DNA from: Anopheles merus
Taxonomy: Eukaryota > Arthropoda > Insecta > Diptera > Culicidae
Length of the DNA stretch: 64,000 nucleotides
Direction of reading: 5' to 3'
Assembly (NCBI RefSeq): GCF_017562075.2
Contig: NC_054082.1
Coordinates: 10,989,050-11,053,049 of the forward strand
Shown piece after piece: positions 1-9,400 of the stretch. The translations under genes and the position numbers were made by a program. Positions within the stretch are counted from its first letter, which is position 1, and each line of letters starts with the position of its first letter. The notes under the pieces were generated by a model that saw only the letters and a program-made list of their open reading frames with translations, did not search any database and was not told where the DNA came from.

Positions 1-108
1 TGCTGCTGCTGCTGGCGTTGTTGCGGCTGCTGCTGGCGTTGTTGCGGCTGCTGCTGGCGTTGTTGCGGCTGCTGCTGGCGTTGTTGCGGCTGCTGCTGGC
101 GTTGTTGT
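1..108. repeat. 21-bp coding tandem repeat (Gln-rich heptad)
   Basis: About five near-identical 21-bp units lie head to tail. On the plus strand each is a run of GCTGCTGCTGG followed by CGTTGTTGCG. The unit length is a multiple of three, so copy-number change would add or remove QQRQQQP blocks without shifting the minus-strand frame. The array fades at 100-160 into imperfect CAG/CAA codons encoding Gln, His, Pro and Arg. Confidence 0.9.
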
Positions 109-245
109 TGTTGCTGCCGTTGTGGCTGCTGCTGCTGGTGGTGCTGCTGGACTGCTTGCGGTGGAATCGGTGCAGCGGCGTAAGCAGCGTCAACCTCTTG
201 CTTAAACTCATTGTAATATGTGTTGATTTGGAAAAATCCATTCAT
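1..245 (-). CDS. 5' end of a Gln-rich protein gene, possible STPR-family paralogue (partial)
   Basis: Reading on the minus strand from the ATG at 245-243, the frame is open to the window edge (81 codons plus two bases), so the gene continues beyond base 1. An in-frame TGA lies four codons before the ATG, which fixes this start. The protein begins MNGFFQINTYYNEFKQEVDA, continues with a short Ala/Pro stretch, then becomes Gln-rich, with about five copies of a seven-residue unit QQRQQQP encoded by a 21-bp tandem repeat. The pattern N-x-x-Y-x-[ED]-[FI]-K-Q-x-[VI] near the start is shared with the neighbouring STPR protein (N-x-x-Y-T-D-I-K-Q-G-I), and both begin MN. I infer a tandem paralogue, but the diagnostic repeats would lie outside the window. 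A second ATG at 241 opens a Ser/Asn-rich frame that looks less like a protein. Confidence 0.55.
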   Translation of the reverse strand, partial: MNGFFQINTYYNEFKQEVDAAYAAAPIPPQAVQQHHQQQQPQRQQQQQRQQQPQQRQQQPQQRQQQPQQRQQQPQQRQQQQ

Positions 246-1170
246 ATTTCGTGCCAATTGTCCTCACACATACCGAATGCACACATACACGCGCACACAC
301 CCAGACGCACTGCGATTGAAGCGGAACCGTAAGCCAAGGGTCGAGATGTTTTCAAAACAAAACTACCAATAATTCGCACGCCTGCACAATTCTACTGTCA
401 ATTTTCCTCTTGGCTTGGATCAATAACACCCTTTTGGGCGAACTTGCAGCTTTTTTTCTTCTTCTTTCGGGTCGCTTTTCTCTTCTCCCTCTGGTATGGA
501 AAATGATCCTTCTCAAACATTCATCAAAAATTTGACAAAGACACGCGCGTGTACAGTCGCGTGTTCAGTACTTCGCACTGTCCAATGCCCAGTCGTCACG
601 TTTGCTGTACAGTGCGTTCCACGCCGTATGCGAAACGTTGTTGCAAAATGGCAAATTTTCGCGCAAACCTCAACGCATCGCTTATGGTTGCACAGACTTT
701 CCAGTTTGTGATGAGCCGAGTAAAGTATTGTTTAATTGCAGTGATATTCTAAATTCTTTTATTTTACAATTTGTGTGTGTTTACAAACTACCAAAAGGAC
801 AGGAAGCAATCCATCTTTATGTTTCGTCGATTACAGCATACTTCTTCTCGTGCGTAATTTTCGCCACTATTATTCTTGATGTTAAAACATAAAAACAAAA
901 ACAAAAAGGGAAACTCCTTAACGCGCACTACTAGAAAAATTACAATCGCTTCACCTTGCCTCGCTTAAGCTTATCGTGTCAGTAATGGATAGGTTTGTAT
1001 ATATGTATTGCCTAGTTTTGTTTGCACACAAAGTTCAAATGTGAATTTTGCTGTGCGTAATTTCAACCCCTGTACGCTTCACTTGCGTACGGAAACGTTA
1101 GCCATCGTTTTCGTGAGGGGGAAGGGGGAGGTTGTCGATTCTTACAATAAATTCCACCCATTTTGTCCGC
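246..1170. other. Spacer: 5' leader of the left-edge gene and 3' region of the STPR gene
   Basis: I see no credible coding region here. Bases 246-560 probably include the leader and promoter of the left-edge minus-strand gene. The right part is likely the 3' untranslated region of the STPR gene: a minus-strand AATAAA lies at 758-763, about 410 bp past its stop. Short ORFs in the 490-890 interval lack coding character. Confidence 0.5.
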
Positions 1171-2247
1171 TCAATGTTTGCTGTGTTTGTACACCGTATG
1201 TCCGGGATGTGGCGGCATACCGGGGCCAGCCGGTACCGCCGGTGGCGCTGCACCAGGCGGCAGCGAGTAGGGTAGCACGTGAAACTTTAGCACGTTGTTC
1301 GGGTTGGACAGGTCGTGGTGGTGTAGGGCGGTCGCGCCCGGATGTTGCACTACCGCACCCGGGAGAAAATCGGCCGCCTTCACCTCGTGCCCCATGAAGG
1401 GCAGGTGCGGTGTGCTGTAGATCTGTTCCGGTTGCTGTGCGCCGCTGCCGCCGTGCTGCTTCGGCGAGGCTATCAGCTTGATGTCCTTCACGTCCGGCGG
1501 CACCCCGTGGCCAAGGTCGGGGACGTAGCTATGGCCGTAGGAAAGCTCGGGCGAAGCGAGCGTACTGTGTATGGCCGCATCGTTGCTGCTGCTGCTGCCG
1601 GCAGAGCTGTTCGGGTTGCCGCTCCGTTTGCGCCGGGCGTATTCCGCCTTCTTTCGCTTCCGCTCGATCCACTGCTCGGGCGACTCCTTCATCAGGCGCT
1701 CCTTCGCTTTGGCCGCGTTCTTGGCCAGCCGCATGGCCCGCTGGTCGGGCGTTTCGTTCGCACGGGCGATACGCATCCGTTCGGCCAGCTTGGCCAACCG
1801 CACCGCCCGCTGCTCGGGCGTTTCCATCGCGCGCCGCAAGCGTTCGCGTGCCGCACTGCGGGCATGGCGGATGGTGCGCTCTAGATCAGTCTCGTTTTGC
1901 CGCTTCCGTCGATTGCTTTCCGCATTCTTGGCCAGCCGCAGCCGGTACTCTTCCTCCGTCTCGTTGGCGCGCTTCTGCCGCATCCTTTCTGCGTTGCGCG
2001 CTAGGCGGCGTGCTCGGGCCTCCTCGCTTTCGTTCACGTACGCGCGGCGCTTCTTCTTCTGCCCGGAGGAGGACGATGATTTGTCCTGTGCGACGGTTGG
2101 TAGCAGGCTGTGGGGCGGGGTTGGCAGCAAGCTAATGGGCGGTCCCGGAATATCGCTCAGATCGGTGCGCAGGGGTAGCGTGTAGGAAAGGATGCCCTGC
2201 TTGATGTCCGTGTAGCATGCGTTCGGTGTCGGATATGGCGCGTTCAT
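1171..2247 (-). CDS. STPR-domain (FMBP-1-like) putative DNA-binding protein
   Basis: This is an intronless reading frame of 358 residues. An in-frame TAA (2251-2253) two codons upstream fixes the ATG at 2247. Residues 72-209 (bases 1621-2034) are six contiguous 23-residue repeats without linkers, each starting [NMK]-E-[ST] followed by a basic Arg/Lys/Ala-rich helix, for example repeats starting NETEEE, METPEQ and NETPDQ. This is the STPR (score-and-three-residue peptide repeat) fold known from silkworm fibroin-modulator-binding protein FMBP-1, a DNA-binding protein; insects carry several such genes. A basic Gln-Lys-Lys-Lys-Arg-Arg stretch at 63-68 may be a nuclear signal. The N-terminal 60 residues are Pro/Ser-rich, and the C-terminal 150 residues are Gly/Pro/His-rich and probably disordered. 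A nuclear DNA-binding role is inferred from the family; the targets are unknown. Confidence 0.88.
   Translation of the reverse strand: MNAPYPTPNACYTDIKQGILSYTLPLRTDLSDIPGPPISLLPTPPHSLLPTVAQDKSSSSSGQKKKRRAYVNESEEARARRLARNAERMRQKRANETEEEYRLRLAKNAESNRRKRQNETDLERTIRHARSAARERLRRAMETPEQRAVRLAKLAERMRIARANETPDQRAMRLAKNAAKAKERLMKESPEQWIERKRKKAEYARRKRSGNPNSSAGSSSSNDAAIHSTLASPELSYGHSYVPDLGHGVPPDVKDIKLIASPKQHGGSGAQQPEQIYSTPHLPFMGHEVKAADFLPGAVVQHPGATALHHHDLSNPNNVLKFHVLPYSLPPGAAPPAVPAGPGMPPHPGHTVYKHSKH
1621..2034 (-). repeat. Six tandem 69-bp units encoding STPR repeats
   Basis: The units correspond to residues 72-94, 95-117, 118-140, 141-163, 164-186 and 187-209 of the STPR protein, all exactly 23 residues. 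Units 4 and 5 are the most alike (ETPEQRAVRLAK against ETPDQRAMRLAK). Unit 3 and unit 6 are the most diverged, and unit 6 is the only one with a Trp. The repeat is clear at protein level and blurred at DNA level, so the expansion is old. Confidence 0.9.
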
Positions 2248-3858
2248 TGTTTAGAAATCGTAGCAGTCGTAAGTGCGTCGGCTGTCACCTTTCCGACCGG
2301 GACAGGTTGCTGCGGGTCACGCGCGAATCTGCTGGTGGTGCTGTGAACCCCCTTCCTCCGTCAAGCATGTACCATTACGTACGGCGGCACACCGTAGCGT
2401 CGCGTCGGTAAAGCTTCGAGCCCTCTTCAATCACCTTGCACCGGGTGAGCCCACACGCGCAGAATTGTGCTCCTATTGCGTATTTGTTTACGCTGCTTCT
2501 TTGCGGCCGTGTGCATCGTGTGCACGCACTGCATTAACCTGTGTGTGGAAGAGTAGCATCGTTTGAGTGAGCTGCGACAGAGACACGCCACCACCTATAC
2601 CGGACCTCTCGACCACTGTCGCATCTTAACGCGTGAAACGCTAGCACCACCGGACGAATAATGTTTTGATTCAGTATTTCCTTAAACTCCTCCGCTCTCG
2701 CTACCAGCTAGTTTGCACGAAAACAACACAAATTGATAGACTTTTTGTTAGCAACTTGCGGACAACCAAACGTCAGGCGAACGCATCCGTGTGCACATAT
2801 GCACACGCACAACACACGCCACCCAGCTACATGGGAGAATTCTTCCGCTTACTTCACCAAACTGCAGTGTTCGTAACACGGTACGGCCAAAACACATACA
2901 CTTCAGGGAAACAAAATGCAAGCGCCGAAAAGATTTGTTAATTGATTTTCCGAAGGCATAAAACTTGTTTGCACGAAGCTTACGCCAAAGATTTCGCTGC
3001 GCTTGTTGAACGAAAAACTATTCTGCACGGATAATCGAGAACGAATGGCTTAATTGTTTGTCAACAGTAAAGTGTTTACAGTGCCCTGGTTCGTTGCTTC
3101 GCCTGCTTCCGTTTACGGTACAGTGACGCCCACAAAAAAGAAACACCCCGGGAAATCATCTAAACACAAGTCACAATTAACAGGGTTTAAATTAAAATAC
3201 GCGTTTATTTATGCTCTTTCGAACCTATCCTCTGGTTACGGCTACAATCCATTGTATATAGTTAAAGGCTACACCATTTGTATCGTCTTTTATTACGCTT
3301 GTTTATGTCTTGTAGAAAAAAAAGAGAGCATTTTCCATCAGATCTCCCACCGTACGACACTGATCGTTTTGCTCTCGCTACATACAATCTGTATACATGC
3401 TGCATGCTGTTTTGTCGTCCGAAGGTGAATGAAGGATTTGGTATACATTTTGTTCGCTACATCAAAAACTGGCGTTTCGAGCGCATCGTAAATACACAGT
3501 CTATAATCTTATTTGCTAAGGCTGCTCTCATCTCCCTTGCTCTCCAGCATTCTCTCCTTCTCTATCGTTAACTGATTACACACACACACGCGCGCGCGCT
3601 CCTACTAAACATCCTGGTTGTGCCCTGCTTCCGCTATCATCGAAACATTAGCGCTCATCGCTTGTTTGTACTATGGATTATATATTAAACGTCGCTCCAT
3701 CATGAACCGCTGGAACAGCAGCGTAGCCACTGTGTCCCCCGACCTAAACGCCAATGGAGCGCTAAACGAATGCACTTGAAGAATGAGATAGACGTGAATG
3801 AATGACGGAGAGATAGTGGTGACTCTCCCCCCCATTGCCCAAAGGCAGCTCGGACCAA
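2248..3858. other. Spacer: STPR leader/promoter side and DOC-1 3' region
   Basis: No coding region is supported. The left part (2248 to about 2700) should carry the leader and promoter of the STPR gene. The right part is probably the 3' untranslated region of the DOC-1 gene: minus-strand AATAAA hexamers lie at 3289-3294 and 3204-3209, about 570 and 650 bp past its stop. Short ACACAC/GCGC repeats occur at 3579-3600. Confidence 0.45.
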
Positions 3859-4108
3859 CTACTGTCTGGCGGATCGTTCCGTTTCGACCAAGCACTCCCG
3901 GACGAGAATGCGTGCGTGCACGATCAGCCGCTTCAAACGTTCGGCCGAGTTGCGACTGCCCGAGTACGTCGGGCGCAGATCGCGTCCCATCTCCTCGATC
4001 ACCATCAACAGCTGCGCGTACTTGGACAGTCCGGCATTGTTGGGGAACTGATTGAACGTGGTCACCGGGGCTACCAGATTCGCAGCACTGCTATTGTTGC
4101 TATTGTTG

Positions 4109-4139
<31 letters not shown>

Positions 4140-4447
4140 TGTTGGCGTTGTTGTTGTTGTTGTTGCTATGGTTCGATCCAACGGTTAATGCTAGCGCTCC
4201 CGAGGAACCATCGTTGACCGCACCGGACACACTACTGTGGTGGTGGTGGTTGCTGTTGTTGTGGCTGTTACGATGATTTACCTGCGGGGTAATGGTGATG
4301 TTGGCCGTGTGATTGGCTCCATAGTTGCTGCTGCTGCTGCCGCCCGCCGGTGCTGTGGTTAGTGTGGGCATTCTTTATCATCGGTATCGGTGTGACCGTC
4401 ACGTCGGTAAGCTTCGATTCCACGGCCTGTATATCGACGTAATCCAT
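3859..4447 (-). CDS. CDK2AP1: DOC-1/CDK2AP1 family protein (NuRD-associated)
   Basis: The C-terminal 55 residues, starting SKYAQLLMVIEEMG and ending ECLVETERSARQ, match the conserved domain of CDK2-associated protein 1 (DOC-1), a subunit of the NuRD chromatin-remodelling complex that also binds CDK2 in mammals. The motif RPTYSGSRNSAERLKR and the HARILVREC helix are typical. Two start models fit. Model A is one exon from the ATG at 4371 (170 residues), with an in-frame TAA just upstream. Model B starts at 4447 with MDYVDIQAVESKLTDVTVTP, uses the donor CAG|GTAAAT at 4282/4281 and an acceptor at 4191 (91-bp intron; an 85-bp version also fits), and restores frame into the conserved domain (exons 4282..4447 and 3859..4190, 165 residues). 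I favour B because its N-terminus looks conserved, but the acceptor is weak. Between the two lie long Ser/Asn/Gln/His runs. Confidence 0.82.
4084..4170. repeat. CAG/CAA trinucleotide tract in the DOC-1 gene
   Basis: Runs of TTG/CTG on the plus strand encode mixed Asn and Ser runs in the minus-strand DOC-1 frame, in the linker just before the conserved domain. Such tracts vary in length between alleles and here sit in a probably disordered linker. The other two minus-strand frames would give Gln or Ala runs. Confidence 0.8.
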
Positions 4448-5031
4448 TGTAAAGTGATGGGTTGGACAACTTTTTGCTGCTGCACGGACAAATAAATAAC
4501 ACAATCCGGATCCGGACAGGCACAGTGATAGCGCAGATGACCGTGCGGAAGAAAACTAAACAATCGTCAATTGACAGATAAATGCATAGGGACGCAATAA
4601 AAAAAAAACTATGCTATGCGTAACTGTCATACGGCGCCTACTGTAGGATGCATTCTACTGTGTATAGACGATGGAGTTGCTCCTGCTTCCAGCATATCAC
4701 GTATGGGTTGCAGGTTCTTTCGAAGGGTAGATTTAAATGGAATTAAAATACCTCAACAACTTAACGATTCAAGTGACACTTGCTTCGTTTTGTTCTAAAA
4801 AAACAATATTCGTTTAAGCACGTGTGGCTCAAATCAAATTCAAATAAATAGCCGTTTCGGTTACACGGACACAGACACGGATTTTATTACCATCTAGCTT
4901 ATACGTAGCCCGTTCTTCTCCTCCCAAGGATTCTATTTCACTAACATACAGTAGTACAATAAATGAGTGTGCAATCAAGCACCGTTATAAGGAACCAATT
5001 AGCAATTATGCATTTGCGCTACATTATCTCT
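4448..5031. other. Spacer: DOC-1 leader and Dicer-1 3' untranslated region
   Basis: No gene is seen. A minus-strand AATAAA at 4883-4888 lies about 145 bp past the Dicer-1 stop and is a good candidate poly(A) signal. That would leave roughly 400 bp for the DOC-1 promoter and leader, making the two genes closely spaced head-to-tail neighbours. Confidence 0.5.
4883..4888 (-). terminator. Probable Dicer-1 polyadenylation signal (AATAAA)
   Basis: A canonical hexamer on the minus strand, about 145 bp downstream of the Dicer-1 stop codon at 5034-5032, is the first AATAAA after the stop. A transcript end near 4860 is inferred. Confidence 0.5.
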
Positions 5032-6453
5032 CTATCGGCGCTTGTGATGGTTGGCATAGCCGAGCTTCTTGAGCTGGCGAAGGGCACACTTTGCCGCCGT
5101 ACACTTGGCGATGCGATAGTTCCTTCCAATGCCACGGAATGTACCTTTGCCGAACACTTCCACCGTTACCCGCACGCGTCGTCCGTCCGTCAGCTTCTCC
5201 GGTTTGCTGCAAAGCGGATTTACAAGCGCAGATGTTAGTGAAACGTAATGTGTAACGGCTTGTGAAATGAGGGACAACCCAAATACAGTACCCAAATTTG
5301 GCCGTCTCCGGTTCCATCTCGAGCAGTTCGCGTATCGGTGATTTCGGGACCGAGCTGCTAAATTTCTCTATCTCCGGTCCCATCATTTTCCGATACACCT
5401 GTGGCGAAGAAAGTAGTAATTAACGCTTGCTACACACTGGCGTGTCCACTGCAACCCTCGCTTACCTTCCACACCGTATCGAGCGACATGTCGGAATCGA
5501 GGAAAATGGCACCGGCAATCGATTCGAACACGTCGCCCAACGCTTTCGGCACCTCCACATCTTCCGCCTCCCCCACACCGCGGCCCTCGCCGGGACCGTC
5601 CTCCCCCATCGCACCGTACTCGCCCAGCTCGTCATCTTCGTCCGGCAGGTAGTATTCCTCCTCCGTGATGCGATGCCCGTTCTCTTGCTGGATGCGAACG
5701 AATCGATCAATCACCTCCTGCAGCCCGGGCGACAGGTGCAGGAAGTACTTATGAAATCCGTGGCGTACGGCGAGCGAAGCAAAGATGGTATTGTTCACCA
5801 GCGCCGACCGCAAGTCGGTAAGCGCGCCCGGTGAATGCTGCCGGCGGTCCTCGTACAGATGGCGCGTGATGAGGTAGTCGAGGATAGCATCGCCCAGAAA
5901 CTCTAGCCGCTGGTAGCAATCCGTCAGCCGGTTCGGGCTGTACGAGGCGTGCGTCATGGCTTGCAGCAGGTAGGAACGGTCCCGGAACCGGTAGCCAAGC
6001 GCCTGCTCGAACTCTTCGAACCCTTGCAACAGCCGGGCCAGCTCGCGGGACGTTGCCACGGCACCGGTTTCGATGCCACCGAACGTAATGTTGGCCCGCA
6101 CCATGGGCGAGGGCGGTGCAACCCAGTGACCATACTCAGCAATCGTTACGCCAATGGACAGCGGACCATCATTCTGACCAGTAGCTTTGTAAGGAGTAAG
6201 CGCCGTCTCGGTGTTTGAATTAAGCTTCACCGGCGGCTCACGGATGGGGAGCACCCGTATGCCAAGCCATGCCATAAAGAGCAGTGCTCCGCGGGGGCCA
6301 CATTCGATGAGGTAGGCACCGATCAGGGCTTCCACACAGTCAGCCACCGATTTGTCGGGGATGCTGTGCTGCGTTACCAAATTGTACGGGATGTAGCAGG
6401 ACCCATTGTCCGCTTCGTGCTCGTTCCCTTCGCCAGTGGTTGTATCGTCTTCA

Positions 6454-6486
<33 letters not shown>

Positions 6487-9400
6487 TCGTCGTCTTCATT
6501 TCCGTCCTCACCACCGTTCCTGTCTGCATGTTGTAGGTCGAACCGGTCGACATCCTCTCTGCGTTTAGCCCGTGCACGTTCCTTAACTAGTTGACAAATT
6601 TCAGCGCACGACAGACGCTTGATGTCTGGAAGATCGGCCAGATTCCAATGACAAGCAGGAATCTGCAAATAGTAATAAAAAATCAATTATTTTCCCTGCA
6701 TAATACTCTGATCCTCGCACCTTGCATACCTTTGCATCAATCAACGTTTGTTCTAGCTCCTTCGGCACGTAGTAGCAGGGCGGCAGCCAGTTGTCGTGTG
6801 GTTCAAATTTGGCCGCAATCATGCAGTCGCCCAACCGCTTCCTGCGACCCAACCGGTAAAGGTTCAGATTGGACACCTGCTTCGACCGCAGGTGGCTTAG
6901 CTTGCCCTCGTGCACATTGTCGTACCGGCAGTAGAGGTAGGTGGTGATGGCGTACTTCAGAAAAGAATCGCCAATCGTTTCCAATCGCTCCAAGTTGATG
7001 CCATCGTTGGCGTTCGACATGGTTAGCGCTTGTAAGATAATAGCCGGACTGGGACCGGGATGTTGGCTCAAATCTGGCTGATAATCGAAACTGAAGTATT
7101 CAACACCCCCGGCCTCATCGGTCGTACTGAGCACACCCGCACTGTCGTGGCCGTTCTTGTTCGCTTCGTCGCTCCGCATGGAATGTTGTTTCGGTTTGTA
7201 GTTGCAAGCCGTCTGCCCGGCGGCTATCGCCGGAAAAGGATCGCAAATAGTCAGCTCGATCACTTTCGGTGGCGAGCTAGCACCCTCGCCTTCCTGGCTG
7301 CTTTCGTCCAGAAAGTTATCAAACTGTGAACCGCCCCGGAAGATGGTGTACCGTTCCGGGAAGAACGGTCGATTCAAGCAGTACAGATCGTGCAATCGGA
7401 GCCATCGTTCCCCGCTGCTACCGTTCCGCACAAGCAGCTCGAACAGCTGCTCCGGCTCGACGTACGGTACGAGCTCCGTGAACGGTTGTCCGCCCAAATC
7501 GTCCATCAGTGCGCCAAGGGTGGCCGCTTCCGACTCGTCCAGCTTCGATCGCCAGTGGCTTACGGACAGCGGTTCGTTCCATCGCACCAAACTGCCCTGC
7601 TGGCGGATGGTGTCTTTGGTGTGATTTTTCTGCCGCTCAAACCGTTGCTCCGCTTGCTCCCGCTCCTCGGCGCACTGCCGATCGCTCGGCGAGTAGCAGA
7701 ACCCATCCACCGCGTTTTTCGAGCTCTGATAGAGCATATCGTTCTGGCGTGACCGCTCAATGATGCTCTGCTGCGTTCGCTGCCGCTGCAGATCACACTC
7801 GGAGTCGATCGCTTCGGCATCGGTTTCCGACTTGAACTCGATCTTCAGCCGCCCACCCAGATTCACCACCGTATCATGTGACTGCGTGATGGTCCGGTTC
7901 CTACTGCCCGGCTTATCGCCCGAGTCGTTCGCATTGTCCGTGCCCGATACTGCCTCCTGGCTCGGTTCTATTGCATTTTTCGGCTTTTCCGAACCATCGT
8001 ACAGGTAGTAATCGTCCTCTTCGTCGTACTCGTCCGAAGAGTAGAAATTGGCACTGCTGTTGCTGGAACAGTCGGAATCGTACCGCAGGAACGAGGGTGA
8101 CGATGCGCCTCTCCTACCTTCTTCACCCATATCGTTATCGGTTCCAACGCCCACCGCCATTTCGTTCGACCATGTACCAATTTCAAGCAGCGTTCCATCG
8201 CTGTCAGTCTTTTTATCGCCAGTAGCATCCTCTCCGTCCACCTGACTCTTTTCAACCTCAGCAATTACACCGTTTTCCATTTTTAGCCCATCTTCCTCAT
8301 CAACCTCCACAGCATCACGCTTGTTCGGCGCCTCCTTGTCTAGCTCCACTTCATCCTGCACTTCCGGCGCAGTGGAATCGATCGCTTCCTGCGCTTGCGC
8401 AATTTTCTGCTCCTTCGTTTTGCGCAGCACATCGGCCAGATTCCAGCCAAAGCTTAGCATCGGCCACTGAAACTGGCCCTCCTGCAGCTCGTCCACATTT
8501 TCCCATCCCAGCCGCAGGTCGCGTGCCACCTGGCGCCGTATCTCATCCGCCAGCAGCAGCGCGTTGATGCGGTACAGTACGCACGGCAGGCAGACGGCCG
8601 CACGCCACAGCGAGGCAGGGAACGGATGTATCGTGCACAGCTCCGGAACGAGGATCTGTTTCTGCTCCAAGTTTTCACGCTTGGCCCGCTTCGTCTCCTC
8701 CGAGCTGGTCGGCAATGCTACACCCTTCCGGTTAACGTACCGGGGCGTCAGGAAGTTTAGCCGCGCACTGGTATGGTCAACGTCCAGCAGCGGCTGGCGT
8801 TGGTTCTGAATGTGGATTTTGTACTTGCGATGGTAATACTCCTCGAACGTCGCGTAGTTCGACCCGGGAAAGGTGCTCTTCGGCGACAGATGGTTGCATA
8901 TTTCCGCCACGTAAAAGTACTGCGGCTGGTCGCGGTTCCGATACCACGGCATTACAACGGCGTCCCGAAATTTGCCCACATCGAACGTGTAGCCCTTGCG
9001 CGCCTCGTCCGGTATGAAGGTTGGTCCGCTGCGATGCACGTTCGTGGCAATCTTTTCCACAAACTGCCAGTCCACCATCACGTCGTCCGATTGGAGCGGT
9101 GGTTCGTCTTTACCAGCCGTACCCGCAACAGCTTGCTTGACCGTCGGAACGATGAAGAAACAGTTCTCCGTTGCGTTCGCATCGTACAGCATCAAGCTCT
9201 TCTGCAAGCGCAACACTTTGGTGAACGTGTACTTCACGAAACAGTTTACCATCTCCAGCTGGTGGGCGGACAGTTTAACGCGCTGCGGGCACAGATCGAG
9301 CGACACTTTCACCTCGCCGGACCGGGTGAATATGGGAAAGGAGCTTATCTTTGGTATCAGCTTCGTGGTCAGAATGCCAAATCCTTGTGCGGATTCTTCC

